This document shows, piece by piece, positions 26,741 to 36,647 of a stretch of 64,000 nt of DNA. The stretch comes from Ignavibacteria bacterium (GTDB taxonomy: Bacteria > Bacteroidota > Ignavibacteria > Ch128b): NCBI GenBank assembly GCA_013177855.1, contig JABLYA010000001.1:1-64000 (forward strand), read 5' to 3'. The position numbers and the translations under genes are program-made. Position 1 is the stretch's first letter, and each line of letters starts with the position of its first letter. Below the pieces are notes generated by a model, which did no database searches, was not told where the DNA came from, and saw only the letters and a list, made by a program, of their open reading frames with translations.

Positions 26741-27838
26741 ATGATACCTTTTGTTGATTTAAAAATTCAATATGAAGCTATGAAAGAAGAAATCGATTAT
26801 GTTATCTCAGAAGTAATAAAAGAAACAGCATTTATAAAAGGTAAGTATGTAGAAAAATTTGAGAATGAATTTGCAGAAAAGTATGGCGTTAAGCATTGTA
26901 TCGGCGTTGCTAATGGGACAGATGCAATTTATATTGTTTTAAAAATGCTTGGTATTGGACCCGGAGATGAAGTAATAACAACGGCACATAGTTGGATTTC
27001 TACCTCGGAGACCATTACCCAATGTGGAGCAAAACCTGTTTTTGTAGATACAGATGAGTTTTATACAATTAATTCATCAAAGATTGAAGAAAAAATTACT
27101 TCCAAAACAAAAGCAATCATCCCTGTGCATTTATATGGACAGGCATGCGAAATGGATACAATAATTAAACTAGCTAACAAATACAATCTTTTTGTTATTG
27201 AAGATTGTGCACAAGCTCATTTTGCAGAATATAATGGTAAAAAAGTGGGAACCTTTGGAATAGCTGCAACATTTAGTTTTTATCCTGGTAAGAATTTAGG
27301 AGCTTATGGAGACGCTGGAGCAATAATTACTAATGAAGATGATTTAGCTAAGAAATGCAGGATGTATGCTAATCATGGTGCACTTAAAAAGCACCGTCAT
27401 GAAATTGAAGGGATCAACAGTCGACTAGATGGGTTACAAGCTGCCATTCTTTCTGTAAAACTTAAATATATAGATGATTGGAATAGAAAAAGATTAAATA
27501 ATGCTTTAATTTATAATGATTTATTGAGTAATATTCAGCAAGTGCAAATTCCAAAAATACGAAACAATTCCAAACATATTTTTCACATTTATTGTGTTCA
27601 GGTTGAAAAAAGAGAAAGATTAAGGGAATTTTTAAGTCAAAATGGTATAGAAACACAAATTCATTATCCGACAATGCTCCCTTTTATGCCTGCATATAAG
27701 TACTTAAACCATAAATATGAAGATTTTTCAAATGCGTATAATTATCAGGATAAAATTCTAAGTCTTCCAATGTATCCTGAACTTTCTAGAGAACAAATAG
27801 AGTATATTGTTAATAATATTAAAGAGTTTTTCGATTAA
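26741..27838 (+). CDS. DegT/DnrJ/EryC1/StrS family aminotransferase (WbpE-like)
   Basis: 365 residues. [18 protein letters not shown] is the typical N terminus of C3 aminotransferases; [18 protein letters not shown] and [15 protein letters not shown] hold the PLP site, with Lys184 as the Schiff-base residue. [15 protein letters not shown] is the conserved dimer-side motif. With the Gfo oxidoreductase at 24753 it would give a 3-amino sugar. It is paralogous to the enzyme at 32996. Confidence 0.92.
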   Translation: MIPFVDLKIQYEAMKEEIDYVISEVIKETAFIKGKYVEKFENEFAEKYGVKHCIGVANGTDAIYIVLKMLGIGPGDEVITTAHSWISTSETITQCGAKPVFVDTDEFYTINSSKIEEKITSKTKAIIPVHLYGQACEMDTIIKLANKYNLFVIEDCAQAHFAEYNGKKVGTFGIAATFSFYPGKNLGAYGDAGAIITNEDDLAKKCRMYANHGALKKHRHEIEGINSRLDGLQAAILSVKLKYIDDWNRKRLNNALIYNDLLSNIQQVQIPKIRNNSKHIFHIYCVQVEKRERLREFLSQNGIETQIHYPTMLPFMPAYKYLNHKYEDFSNAYNYQDKILSLPMYPELSREQIEYIVNNIKEFFD

Positions 27839-27851
27839 TTTTATTTTTCAA

Positions 27852-28316
27852 ATGTCAATAGCTAAATACATTCCTAAAATCTTTTGCAGTTTGTTTGGAA
27901 TAGGTTTTATTAAAAGAGGTGGTGCAAGTATTGGGGCGGTTCTAGGAGTAATTTTCTTTTATTTCATAAATGAGACAGGTTTTATGCTATTATTTTTAAT
28001 ATGGGCGATAATATTAATCTTAGGTATGATGTTCTCAGATTTAATTTCAAGAGATCTTTGTAATAAAGATCCACAATTTATCATCATTGATGAGTTTATT
28101 GGAGCATTTACATCTTTATTATTTCTTCCCCATTATAATATTGTAATATATATTTTAGCAATAATATTTTTCAGATTAAATGATAGATTCAAACCATTTG
28201 GTATAAAAAAGGTTGAGTTACTAGGAGGAGGTAAAGGGATAATGCTAGATGATATTTTGGCGGGAATCTATTCTAATATATTTTTAAGAATTTTAATTTT
28301 AGGAATAAAATTATGA
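27852..28316 (+). CDS. PgpA-like phosphatidylglycerophosphatase family protein
   Basis: About 154 residues from ATG 27852, just after the aminotransferase stop; an upstream ATG at 27807 would overlap that gene and is less likely. The PgpA signature is present: GGASIGAVLG, DPQFIIIDEFIGAFTSLLF, then FRLNDRFKPFGI and LLGGGKGIMLDDILAGIYSN, with four or so membrane segments. PgpA normally dephosphorylates phosphatidylglycerol phosphate. Its location inside a polysaccharide operon, overlapping an ATP-grasp gene, hints at a specialised lipid-phosphate substrate. The usual FDxxKP motif is altered to NDRFKP. Confidence 0.85.
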   Translation: MSIAKYIPKIFCSLFGIGFIKRGGASIGAVLGVIFFYFINETGFMLLFLIWAIILILGMMFSDLISRDLCNKDPQFIIIDEFIGAFTSLLFLPHYNIVIYILAIIFFRLNDRFKPFGIKKVELLGGGKGIMLDDILAGIYSNIFLRILILGIKL

Positions 28317-29434
28317 ACTACTTGGAAAAAGTAATTTTATTAGATGCACATCATCGTCACTCACTAGCTATAATCAGAAGTCTGGGGAAAAAAGGTATAC
28401 CTGTGTATGCTTGTAGTGATAGTAATTTCTTCCCAGCTCGTTTTTCGAAATATTGTTCTGGATTTATCAAATTTAACTATAATGACGACATTGATTTATT
28501 TGTAAATTTATTAAGAAAGAATAAAATCAAAATCATAATTGCATCAGCATTAAAGGGTAATGAGTTTATTTGTAAAAATGAGGAGTTATTGAAAAGGGAA
28601 TTTAAAGCTGCTTATAATACTATAGAAATTTTTGAAGTAATTTCTAATAAATATCAAACTATTAAATTTTTTCAAAATATTGGAATTAAGTTTCCTAAAA
28701 CATTAGAAATTAAAAATCCAGCTAGTATTGATTTTAAAGATTTTAAATACCCTGTTGTATTTAAATCAGTTGTAGATCAGGGTACTGTTAAATATGCTAA
28801 CAACGAATTAGAGTTGAAAAGTATCATTATTAAATTTTTTAATGAGAATAAAAATCTAATTTTATTAAAAAAATACCCAATTATTCAGGAATATATTGAA
28901 GGGAAAGCGTACGGTTTTTTTAGTTTAACTTTTAACAATGAACTTTTGGCTTATTTTATGCACGAAAGAATACATGAGGTGCCACCTTCAGGTGGTCCTA
29001 GTGCTATGGCAAAAAGCATCTATGATGAACATCTTTTTGAGTTAGGTAAAAATATAGTTAAACATATGAATTGGAATGGGGTAGCAATGCTTGAGTTTAA
29101 GAAATCGCAAAAAGATGGGGAATATTATTTAATTGAAATTAATCCAAAATTCTGGGGTTCGCTTGATTTGGCAATCCATTGTGGGGTTGATTTTCCATAT
29201 TTATTATATAAAAAATTAATAAATGAAAGTATTTCAGTGGAATATAATTCATACAAAACAGATGTAGTTTTTCGTTGGCTGACTATGGATTTGGCATACT
29301 CAATTAAGGCAAAGAAAAAATGGATATATTTAAAGAACTTTTTTAATAGAAATATTAAATCAGATTTTTTCATTAATGATATAGTACCAAATATAGTGCT
29401 TTTTATGCAAGGATTAAAAAAGATTATAAAATAA
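28313..29434 (+). CDS. ATP-grasp ligase
   Basis: 373 residues: N-terminal pre-ATP-grasp domain (VILLDAHHRHSLAIIRSLGK), central ATP-binding region (YPVVFKSVVDQGTVKYANNE, PIIQEYIEGKAYGFFSL) and metal/ATP site near the C terminus (AMLEFKKSQ ... YYLIEINPKFWGSLDLAI). Such carboxylate-amine ligases form amide bonds through acyl phosphates; in a polysaccharide cluster the carboxylate could be a uronic acid or an amino acid. It overlaps pgpA by 4 bases. Substrates cannot be read from sequence. Confidence 0.88.
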   Translation: MNYLEKVILLDAHHRHSLAIIRSLGKKGIPVYACSDSNFFPARFSKYCSGFIKFNYNDDIDLFVNLLRKNKIKIIIASALKGNEFICKNEELLKREFKAAYNTIEIFEVISNKYQTIKFFQNIGIKFPKTLEIKNPASIDFKDFKYPVVFKSVVDQGTVKYANNELELKSIIIKFFNENKNLILLKKYPIIQEYIEGKAYGFFSLTFNNELLAYFMHERIHEVPPSGGPSAMAKSIYDEHLFELGKNIVKHMNWNGVAMLEFKKSQKDGEYYLIEINPKFWGSLDLAIHCGVDFPYLLYKKLINESISVEYNSYKTDVVFRWLTMDLAYSIKAKKKWIYLKNFFNRNIKSDFFINDIVPNIVLFMQGLKKIIK

Positions 29435-29516
29435 GTTTATTGCATTAAAATAATTTTTAGTTATTTATCTATACTTTTTTCTATATACTCAATAATTATT
29501 TTATTAATAAATAATC

Positions 29517-30491
29517 ATGAATATAAATTTCTTATGTATAGATTTGGACGGTAAAATAAAAAATAGATTAACTGAGAATGATTTTGAGAACAAATTCTCA
29601 ACAAAACAAAAGGTTTACTATAATTTTATTCGGCCGTTTGTTCCAATCACAATTCGTCAAAAAATTCAGGAAAAAGTAAATGCTAGGATTAAATGGAAAA
29701 AAGATTTTATTGATGCTTCTCTAGTAGCTGAAGTTATAGAGTTACAAAGTGACATAGTAACAAAATTGAAATATAAGAATGATAAAGACTGTGCAATTGT
29801 CCTAACTCATGATGTGGAAGAGCAAGAAGGTTTTAATTTCATTCCGAAAGTAATAGAATTAGAAGAAAAATATGGCTTTAAATCTTCATGGAATATTGTT
29901 CCATATAAATATAAAATAGATGAAGGGATTATAAAATTAATAAGAGAAACTGGTCATGAAATAGGAATTCACGGTTATAATCACGACGGAAAACTTTATT
30001 ATTCTGAAAAAATATTTAATGAGCGGGTACCATTTATAAATGAAGCCTTAAAAAAATATAATGCGGTTGGTTTTAGATCACCTATGGTTCATAGAAATTT
30101 AAAATGGCTTCAAAAACTAAATATTGAATATGATGCATCCTGCTTTGATTATGACCCATTTCAACCTTTCCCTGGAGGGACTGGTTCAATATGGCCTTTT
30201 ATAGCCGGAAAGTTTGTGGAACTACCCTATACATTACCTCAAGATCATACAATTTTTTACGTTTTGAAGCAAAAAGATATTTCAATTTGGAAGAATAAAG
30301 CTGAATGGATAGCAAAGAATAAAGGTGTGATTTTAATTATCACTCACCCAGATTACCTGCAGGAAAAGAAACATTTTGAATTGTATAAACAGCTACTAAT
30401 TCATTTAAAAACTTATAAAAATGCTTGGTCTTGCTTACCAAAGGAGCTTAGCCAATTTTGGCGTAATCTGATTACTATAAAAAAATGCTAA
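29517..30491 (+). CDS. Polysaccharide deacetylase family protein (cytoplasmic)
   Basis: 324 residues with a NodB-type domain: VLTHDVEEQEGFNFIPKVI provides the catalytic/metal Asp, HEIGIHGYNHDGKLYY the two metal histidines and GFRSPMVHRN the substrate arginine region. LIITHPDYLQEKKHFE supplies the last conserved histidine. No signal peptide is evident. It would remove an N-acetyl group from a sugar of the growing unit, freeing an amine that another enzyme may acylate. Confidence 0.85.
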   Translation: MNINFLCIDLDGKIKNRLTENDFENKFSTKQKVYYNFIRPFVPITIRQKIQEKVNARIKWKKDFIDASLVAEVIELQSDIVTKLKYKNDKDCAIVLTHDVEEQEGFNFIPKVIELEEKYGFKSSWNIVPYKYKIDEGIIKLIRETGHEIGIHGYNHDGKLYYSEKIFNERVPFINEALKKYNAVGFRSPMVHRNLKWLQKLNIEYDASCFDYDPFQPFPGGTGSIWPFIAGKFVELPYTLPQDHTIFYVLKQKDISIWKNKAEWIAKNKGVILIITHPDYLQEKKHFELYKQLLIHLKTYKNAWSCLPKELSQFWRNLITIKKC

Positions 30492-30516
30492 AATAGCAAA
30501 ATAAAGAAAACCCAAT

Positions 30517-32769
30517 ATGAAAATTGATTTTTTAGCCATAAAAGTTCAAAAATACAGCTTGATAAAAGAAATTTTTTTGGAGATTAAATTTGTAATTGTT
30601 TATTTAAACTTAATATTTTTTAATTACAGTTCTTTAATATGTCAGACAAGTATATTGACCAAACAAGGTGGTATTTGTTTTCGAGTAGATGATAATCAAG
30701 CAATTCAGAATTGGACCGATTATTCGAATATTTTTAATAAACACGGGTTTAAATTTTGTGCTGCCTTAAATTTTACTAATATTGTTAATAATACTTCTTA
30801 TATTCAGTTAGTAAAAAATCTTCAATTAGCAGGTCATGAAATTCTTGACCATACACCTGACCACACTGTTGCTTATTTTAACAATGTTAGCGACACAAGT
30901 TATTATTCAGGCAGAGAAGGAGTTGATCATATTACTGAAGAAAAAAGAGTCTGTCTTAAGATTGCTAAAATAGATACAAATACATACATTAATGAGGGTT
31001 TGGTCAATATTCAAAATAATATGGTTTTTAGTGTAAAAAATGGTGAATTTTTTAAGGATATTGGTAGTACAGTTTATGTTTTATATTTTCCGACAATTAA
31101 TAAACTTTGTAATATAATCAAAGCATATAATCGTGATTCAACAGATATTGATACATTACTAGTAAAGACGATATGGAATGAAAATGTCGATCTTGGGATA
31201 CTTACTAATATTCCCTATCATAAAATTGGTATATTTGATATAACATTAGATAAAAAAGCAATTGAACTATTAATTGAAAGGTCAGTGAATTTAGCAAAAA
31301 ATATAGATATTCTTCCCCCAAAAGGATGGATCCAACCCGGTGTTTACTTAGGAAATAGTTTCTATCTTAAGCCACGAGAAATTAAATTAGCAGCGGAAAT
31401 AAAGTATGGTTATATTTGTGCGGGAATTGATGGTTTTTACAGTTATAAAACTTTTAATGAGTTTGATCCTTCTATTAAACGCTATTCAATAGGATGGGGA
31501 GACTTTTTTGAAGATCAAAAAACCTTTAATGAAATTAAAAAAATAATCGCCTCAAGAGTTGCCAGGCATTATTTTTCTGTTGGTCATTCGCACTTCTCGG
31601 GATTATTAGGTGGCTGGACAGGTTACTTAGCAAGAATGGATAGCTTATTAAATTGGTGTAAACAGAAAAAAATACCAGTAATGAATTATTCAGAAATGGC
31701 GAAAAAACTATATTTTGATAAACCCAATCCTTATGAAAATGTTTTTCCCAAATTAGATATTGATTTAGATGAAGATGGTTTCCCTGATGGTTATGATATT
31801 AATACTGCTTTCGGTATTTTTGATACTACCGATGGAGTAAGCTCAAGTTCGAAAAAATGTTTCTTGAGAAATAGTTCTGGAACTATAACAAGTGTTAGTC
31901 GTTTAGGTGGAATTGAAAAAGGGGAAAATGATTTTATAATTTATACAAAAGGAGCAAATGGTGATTCAATAAGGGTTAAATTTCAATTTGATGGGAATCC
32001 AGCTATTAGTAAAACTTTTATTTTCCCAGCTGATACAGATACATGGCAAAAATATTCACTAAGTTTGATTAATGAAAATTTTATTGTACCAGATTCAATT
32101 AATACATTAACAATAATAATAGCAACACATAAATATACAGCTGGCACAACAATAAAAATAAGTGGAATGGAATTACGTAAGAAATCTGCATATCCAATTT
32201 TACCATCTTTTTTACTACAACCTAAAATAGTCAATAATAAAATTGAACTAAATTGGATAAATAACGAAAGAGAAAAAGATTATCAGGTAATTTTACAAAG
32301 GAAAGATAGAAAAACATCAGAATATATTGACATTGTATCTGGTGATAAAAATTTAACTCATTATTTGGATACAACTGATTTAGAGGATGGTGAAATATAT
32401 ACATATAGGATTAAATGTATAACTGATTCTAACGAAATATCATATAGTGATACTGTTCAAATAAATTTTGTCTATTCTCAAATTAATGAAAATAATGATA
32501 TTCCAAGTTCATTTAAACTTTATCAAAATTATCCAAATCCTTTTAATAATGAGACAATAATTAATTATCAGGTACCTTTTGCTGTTCAAGTTGAATTGAA
32601 GTTATATGATATTCTTGGAAGAGAAATTAAAGATTTAGAAAATTCGTATAAAACAGCTGGTAATTATTCGATAAAATTAAATTCTGGCAATCTGGCAAGC
32701 GGCGTTTATTTTTATTCACTTAAGGCGGGTAATTTTTATGAAGCAAGGAAAATGCTTTTACTTAAATAA
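30517..32769 (+). CDS. Secreted polysaccharide-deacetylase-like protein with T9SS sorting domain
   Basis: 750 residues. A hydrophobic signal-like segment occupies about residues 20-43. Residues about 50-400 look like a diverged NodB/deacetylase barrel (GGICFRVDDNQAIQNW, GHEILDHTPDHTVAYF, VARHYFSVGHSHFSG). A beta-rich segment and a fibronectin-like domain follow (about 420-660), then the T9SS type A domain (FKLYQNYPNPFNNETIINY, LASGVYFYSL). It is the only cargo-type protein inside the biosynthetic cluster and may modify the surface glycan after export. No recognisable terminator follows before 32942. Confidence 0.78.
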   Translation: MKIDFLAIKVQKYSLIKEIFLEIKFVIVYLNLIFFNYSSLICQTSILTKQGGICFRVDDNQAIQNWTDYSNIFNKHGFKFCAALNFTNIVNNTSYIQLVKNLQLAGHEILDHTPDHTVAYFNNVSDTSYYSGREGVDHITEEKRVCLKIAKIDTNTYINEGLVNIQNNMVFSVKNGEFFKDIGSTVYVLYFPTINKLCNIIKAYNRDSTDIDTLLVKTIWNENVDLGILTNIPYHKIGIFDITLDKKAIELLIERSVNLAKNIDILPPKGWIQPGVYLGNSFYLKPREIKLAAEIKYGYICAGIDGFYSYKTFNEFDPSIKRYSIGWGDFFEDQKTFNEIKKIIASRVARHYFSVGHSHFSGLLGGWTGYLARMDSLLNWCKQKKIPVMNYSEMAKKLYFDKPNPYENVFPKLDIDLDEDGFPDGYDINTAFGIFDTTDGVSSSSKKCFLRNSSGTITSVSRLGGIEKGENDFIIYTKGANGDSIRVKFQFDGNPAISKTFIFPADTDTWQKYSLSLINENFIVPDSINTLTIIIATHKYTAGTTIKISGMELRKKSAYPILPSFLLQPKIVNNKIELNWINNEREKDYQVILQRKDRKTSEYIDIVSGDKNLTHYLDTTDLEDGEIYTYRIKCITDSNEISYSDTVQINFVYSQINENNDIPSSFKLYQNYPNPFNNETIINYQVPFAVQVELKLYDILGREIKDLENSYKTAGNYSIKLNSGNLASGVYFYSLKAGNFYEARKMLLLK

Positions 32770-32995
32770 TAAAATAAGTTTAAATTTATATGAAATAGCA
32801 TAGATCTTTAAGCATAAAAAAATTAAAAATCTCATTCGTTTATTTTATATAACTTTCTATTGTTATCGCTAAATCATAAAAAAATTTTTTTCTTAAAGTA
32901 AATATTAAAATTAAAATTCAGATTCTAACTTCATCTAAGTCTTGCCTTTTTATTATGTGATACTTTTACTATCAACTCAAAAAATAGGAGTAAAA

Positions 32996-34183
32996 ATGAA
33001 CATTCCTTTTTTGGACCTTAAAACCCAATACAATACAATTAAAAATGAAATACTTCATGAAATTAATGAAGTTCTTGATAATACTGCCTTTATATTAGGT
33101 AAGAAAGTTCAAGCATTTGAGGAAGCTTTTTCAAAAGCTCATAATGCAAAATATTGTTACGGGGTTAGTTCAGGTACCGATGGTAATCATATGGTTTTAT
33201 GGGCATTGGGAATTGGTCCCGGTGATGAAGTAATTCTTCCAGCAAATACATTCATTGCCACAGCCTGGGGTGCGACATTATGTGGAGCCAAACCAGTTTT
33301 TGTAGATTGTCATCCATATAGTTATAACATTGATCCAGAAAAAATTACAAATGCTATTACTCCTAAAACAAAAGCAATTGTTGCAGTACATTTATATGGC
33401 CAACCAGCAGATATTGATGGTATCAAAGAAGCTTTAGTTTCTGATGATTTTATTGAGGAAAAGGCTGGGGAATTTATTAATCACAAGACAGGTCAAAAAA
33501 TTTATCTTGTAGAAGATTGTGCTCAAGCTCATTTATCTGAATATAAGGGTAAAAAAGTTGGTACTTTAGGAATTGCTTCGTCGTGGAGTTTTTATCCAGG
33601 TAAAAATTTAGGCGCCTATGGAGAAGGTGGAGCCGTGATGACAAATGATGAGGAGCTTGCAAAAAAATTTAAGATGATACGCGATCATGGAGCTGAAGAA
33701 AAGTATATTCATCAAATTTATGGTCATAATTACAGAATGGAAGCAATTCAAGGTGCGGTTCTAGGTGTAAAAATGAAATATATTGAAAAATGGACTGAAG
33801 AAAGAAGGAGAGCTGCGAGAAAATATAATGAATTATTAAAAGATGTAAGAGAAATTGTTTTGCCAAAAGAAATGGATTATGCAAAACATGTTTATCATCT
33901 GTTTGTAATAAAATTATCTAATGAAGCAAAGTCAAATAATTCATATACAAGAGATAAATTACAAAAATTTCTTAACGAAAATGGTATCTCAACAGGATTA
34001 CATTATCCAGTTCCTCTACATCTACAGCCTTGTTTTAGTCATTTAGGTTATAAAAAAGGTGACTTTTCCGTTTCGGAAGAACTAGCTGAAAATAGCTTAT
34101 CATTGCCAATGTTTCCAGAATTGACTGATCAGCAAATTGAATATATTGCATCAAAGATTAAAGAATTTTTTAGTTCGAAATAA
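32996..34183 (+). CDS. DegT/DnrJ/EryC1/StrS family aminotransferase, second copy (WbpE/PorR-like)
   Basis: 395 residues from ATG 32996, chosen because AGGAG lies just upstream and MNIPFLDLKTQYNTIKNEI is the family N terminus; the frame is open back to 32942. LVEDCAQAHLSEYKGKKVG and [15 protein letters not shown] hold the PLP site (Lys203). Relative to the 26741 enzyme there is an insertion of about 20 residues before the Asp motif (ALVSDDFIEEKAGEFINHKT). With the Gfo oxidoreductase at 35640 and the acetyltransferase at 36640 it completes a 3-acetamido uronate set. Confidence 0.92.
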   Translation: MNIPFLDLKTQYNTIKNEILHEINEVLDNTAFILGKKVQAFEEAFSKAHNAKYCYGVSSGTDGNHMVLWALGIGPGDEVILPANTFIATAWGATLCGAKPVFVDCHPYSYNIDPEKITNAITPKTKAIVAVHLYGQPADIDGIKEALVSDDFIEEKAGEFINHKTGQKIYLVEDCAQAHLSEYKGKKVGTLGIASSWSFYPGKNLGAYGEGGAVMTNDEELAKKFKMIRDHGAEEKYIHQIYGHNYRMEAIQGAVLGVKMKYIEKWTEERRRAARKYNELLKDVREIVLPKEMDYAKHVYHLFVIKLSNEAKSNNSYTRDKLQKFLNENGISTGLHYPVPLHLQPCFSHLGYKKGDFSVSEELAENSLSLPMFPELTDQQIEYIASKIKEFFSSK

Positions 34184-34189
34184 GAAGTA

Positions 34190-35626
34190 ATGCATCTAAA
34201 AATTCCTAAATATAAATTAATTCTGGCTTGCCTTGATTTTTTAGTAATTAATTTTTCCTTTTTATTAGCCTACCATTTAACAATTAATCGATTAACACAT
34301 ATAAAAGGATTAAACTATTTATTTATTTTATTTTCATTTTTAATCTCAGGAATATTTTTATTTATTTATCAAATTCAGAATTTGTATAAAGTAAATATTT
34401 TCTTGACAAGAGCATTGCAGTTGGTTTTGTTGCTCAAATCATCTTTTTATGCATTGGTGATATTAATATTTTTGTTATTTGTATTAAATTTCCCTTTTGG
34501 ATTGATTTCGAGATTATTTGTTACTATTTTTATTCTTTTAGTAATACTTACTGAAGCAATTTTTAGAATAGGTATTTTGAAGCCTTTATATGAAAAATTT
34601 TCGAAGAATAAAATTCTTAATAGAAAAGTTATTATTGTAGGAGCTGGCAAATCGGGTCAGAAATTAGCGGCTAAATTATTAGTCGAGAATCAGGTTGGTA
34701 TTGATATCATTGGTTTTGCTGATGATAATGTGCCTATTGGAACAAAAATCACAGATAAATTTTCAGTTATTGGCAGTGTTGATGAAATTATACATATGAA
34801 TGGAAATCTTGAAGTTGATGAGGTTATAATTTCAATCGATAACATTTCTTATGAGAATTTAATCAAAACAATTGATAAACTTAATTTAAAGGGTTTCTTT
34901 GTTAGAGTAAATTCAGAACTCTTTAAAACTATCCCTGAAAATATACTTGTTGAAAAGTATGGTGATATTCCTGTGATTAATACAACCCCACAAGTTTTAA
35001 GCACTTATACTTTATTCTTTAAATCGGTTTTTGATAAGATTGTTGCTTTGATAGGTTTGATCTTCTTGATGCCATTTTTCATAATAGTTGCATTAATAAT
35101 TAAACTAACAAGTAAGGGTCCTGTTTTTTATAAACAGGAAAGAATAGGTAAAGATGGCAAGAAATTTATGTTTTTAAAGTTTAGATCAATGACATTTGAA
35201 CAAGATGATGATAGTGAAAGAATAAAGATGATGTTAAAATTTATGAAAGAAAATAAAACTCCTGATCCAAATTCAACCAAAATCATTAATGAAAGTAGAG
35301 TAACAAAGATAGGTAGATTTTTAAGAAAATATTCTCTTGATGAGTTACCTCAACTTATTAATGTACTTAAAGGTGAAATGAGTTTGGTTGGTCCAAGACC
35401 CTGCTTGCCTTATGAATATGAAAACTATGAAGATTGGCAGAAAGAAAGAGTAAAAGTTTTACCTGGTTGTACTGGTGTCTGGCAGGTTTATGGAAGGAGT
35501 AAAGTTAACTTTAAAGACTCGGTTGTTATGGATTTGTATTATATAAATAATATGTCACCGTGGTTAGATCTTCAATTATTAATTAAAACAATCCCGGTAT
35601 TGTTAACCGGTAAGGGAGGAAAATAA
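34190..35626 (+). CDS. Undecaprenyl-phosphate sugar phosphotransferase (WbaP/WcaJ family)
   Basis: 478 residues: four to five N-terminal membrane helices (about 10-120), a CoA-binding-like domain (VIIVGAGKSGQKLAAKLL) and a C-terminal catalytic domain (YKQERIGKDGKKFMFLKFRS, DELPQLINVLKGEMSLVGPR, PGCTGVWQVYGRS). It transfers a sugar 1-phosphate to undecaprenyl phosphate and so starts the repeat unit. It follows the second aminotransferase by 6 bases. Confidence 0.94.
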   Translation: MHLKIPKYKLILACLDFLVINFSFLLAYHLTINRLTHIKGLNYLFILFSFLISGIFLFIYQIQNLYKVNIFLTRALQLVLLLKSSFYALVILIFLLFVLNFPFGLISRLFVTIFILLVILTEAIFRIGILKPLYEKFSKNKILNRKVIIVGAGKSGQKLAAKLLVENQVGIDIIGFADDNVPIGTKITDKFSVIGSVDEIIHMNGNLEVDEVIISIDNISYENLIKTIDKLNLKGFFVRVNSELFKTIPENILVEKYGDIPVINTTPQVLSTYTLFFKSVFDKIVALIGLIFLMPFFIIVALIIKLTSKGPVFYKQERIGKDGKKFMFLKFRSMTFEQDDDSERIKMMLKFMKENKTPDPNSTKIINESRVTKIGRFLRKYSLDELPQLINVLKGEMSLVGPRPCLPYEYENYEDWQKERVKVLPGCTGVWQVYGRSKVNFKDSVVMDLYYINNMSPWLDLQLLIKTIPVLLTGKGGK

Positions 35627-35639
35627 TAGAGGTGAAAAA

Positions 35640-36647
35640 ATGAAAGTTGGAATTGTGGGACTCGGTTATTGGGGACCCAATTTGGTCAGGAATTTTCTCG
35701 GTAATAAAGAAGTTACCAGAGTTTATGGTTGTGATCAAAATTTATCAAGATTGAAATTTATTCAGTCCAGATTTCCTGAGGTTCAAGTTACTGAAAACTG
35801 GAATGAATTTTTAAACGGCTACGACCTTGATATTATTGCTATAGCTACACCAGTAGCGACTCATTATCCGATTGCAAAAGCTGCACTTGAAAATGGGAAG
35901 CATATCTGGGTTGAAAAACCATTTACATTTAAGAGTAAAGAGGCGGAAGAATTAATAGAATTGGCAGAAAAAAAGAATTTAAAAATTTTTGTTGATCATA
36001 CATTTATTTATACTGGTGCAGTTAGAAAAATAAAAGAAATAATAGAAAGAGGTGATCTGGGTGATGTTTTATATTATGATTCCGTTAGAGTTAATCTGGG
36101 ATTGTTTCAAAATGATGTAAATGTTATATGGGATCTGGCTGCCCATGATATTTCAATATTGAATTATTTAGTAAATAAAGAAATAAAGGAAATCGCTGCA
36201 CATGGAATTGCTAATTATTATAATCACGAAAACATAGCTCACATAAATATTTATTTTGATGGTAATTGTTTTGCACACTTTCATGTGAATTGGACTTCTC
36301 CTGTTAAAATACGAAGAGTTTTGATAGGTGGAACAAAGAAAATGCTTGTTTTTGATGATCTGGAATATAGCGAAAAGATAAAAATTTATGATAGTGGGGT
36401 TGAATTTAATTCAAAGGAAGGTGTATATGAAGCATTAGTACAATATAGAATAGGGGATATGTATTCACCAAAGGTAGATCAAACTGAGGCATTAAGTTTA
36501 GGTGTGAGTGAATTCATTAGGGCTATAAATGAAAATAGACAGCCTCTAACTAATGGTTATGATGGCTTAAAAGTAGTAAGAATTTTAGAAGCAGCAGATT
36601 ATTCAATAAAAAATAAAGGGAAATTAGTGGAGATTAAAAATGGATAA
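35640..36647 (+). CDS. Gfo/Idh/MocA sugar oxidoreductase, second copy
   Basis: 335 residues. VGIVGLGYWGPNLVRNFLGN at the N terminus, IIAIATPVATHYPIAKAALE and IWVEKPFTFKSKEAEELIE, then IWDLAAHDISILNYL. It differs in subtype from the 24753 enzyme. It overlaps the WbpD-like acetyltransferase gene by 8 bases; this oxidoreductase-acetyltransferase pairing together with an aminotransferase is common in clusters making 2,3-diacetamido uronic acids. GAGGTG lies 6 bases upstream of the ATG. Confidence 0.9.
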   Translation: MKVGIVGLGYWGPNLVRNFLGNKEVTRVYGCDQNLSRLKFIQSRFPEVQVTENWNEFLNGYDLDIIAIATPVATHYPIAKAALENGKHIWVEKPFTFKSKEAEELIELAEKKNLKIFVDHTFIYTGAVRKIKEIIERGDLGDVLYYDSVRVNLGLFQNDVNVIWDLAAHDISILNYLVNKEIKEIAAHGIANYYNHENIAHINIYFDGNCFAHFHVNWTSPVKIRRVLIGGTKKMLVFDDLEYSEKIKIYDSGVEFNSKEGVYEALVQYRIGDMYSPKVDQTEALSLGVSEFIRAINENRQPLTNGYDGLKVVRILEAADYSIKNKGKLVEIKNG

